NCBI GenBank assembly: GCA_947474875.1
Contig: CANJKY010000351.1
Coordinates: 1-5,239, forward strand
Source of the DNA: Gemmataceae bacterium
GTDB taxonomy: Bacteria > Planctomycetota > Planctomycetia > Gemmatales > Gemmataceae
Direction: 5' to 3'
Length of the DNA stretch: 5,239 bases
Under the pieces are notes generated by a model. The model saw only the letters and a program-made list of their open reading frames with translations. It ran no database searches and was not told the origin of the DNA. A program made the translations under genes and the position numbers. Each line of letters opens with the position of its first letter. Positions within the stretch are counted from its first letter, which is position 1. Below, piece after piece: positions 5,224-5,239 of the stretch.

Positions 5224-5239
5224 CAGGCGAGCGGGGGGC
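5224..5239 (+). repeat. Start of a spacer with another CGAGCGGGGG copy (cut by the window edge)
   Basis: GGCGAGCGGGGGG at 5226-5238 begins 2 nt after the stop codon. It shares GGCGAGCGG with 2331-2339 and CGAGCGGGGG with 2365-2374 and 3245-3254. If a matching C-rich arm follows outside the window, this would be a hairpin at the end of the gene. Confidence 0.4.

Noticed and set aside
1..5239. CRISPR array, tRNA/rRNA, transposase or terminal inverted repeats of a mobile element
   Set aside because: I looked for regular spacer repeats, tRNA-like folds and transposase motifs and saw none. The repeats present are short words and hairpins only.

Overview
The window is visibly GC-rich, with strong G/C preference at third codon positions. 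It carries six genes on the + strand and none that I can support on the - strand. The gene set is a receiver-domain signalling protein end, an exported DUF1254/DUF1214 protein, a DUF4239 bestrophin-like membrane protein, a DUF1398 protein and a Wzy/WaaL-type polymerase or ligase. Together with the codon style and the simple GGAG ribosome sites, this suggests a high-GC Gram-negative-type bacterium. My best guess is a planctomycete of the Gemmata group, but that rests on overall resemblance; no marker gene is present to prove it.

Layout. Positions 1-132 are the last 43 codons of a response-regulator receiver domain, probably the end of a hybrid histidine kinase. Positions 390-716 encode a small membrane protein I do not recognise. 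Positions 789-2195 encode a signal-peptide-bearing DUF1254/DUF1214 protein, followed by a convincing stem-loop terminator. Positions 2385-3143 encode a four-helix DUF4239 protein whose upstream spacer holds a very strong 14-bp hairpin. Positions 3291-3698 encode a DUF1398 protein. Positions 3931-5223 encode a polytopic O-antigen ligase/polymerase-like protein. The last 16 bases are the start of the next spacer.

All six genes point the same way, but spacers of about 70-260 bp separate them and their families have no known common pathway. I read the region as a run of mostly independent transcription units. Only 390-716 and 789-2195, with 72 bp between them, could plausibly share a transcript. 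I see no CRISPR array, transposase, tRNA, rRNA or defence or biosynthetic cassette.

The most interesting signal is in the spacers: the hairpin at 2285-2316, a G-rich word (CGAGCGG, three times as CGAGCGGGGG) that recurs in three different spacers, and an AT-rich word (TTACAACT followed by CACC) upstream of two consecutive genes. These look like small interspersed or regulatory elements. I do not see convincing evidence of a new multi-gene system here.
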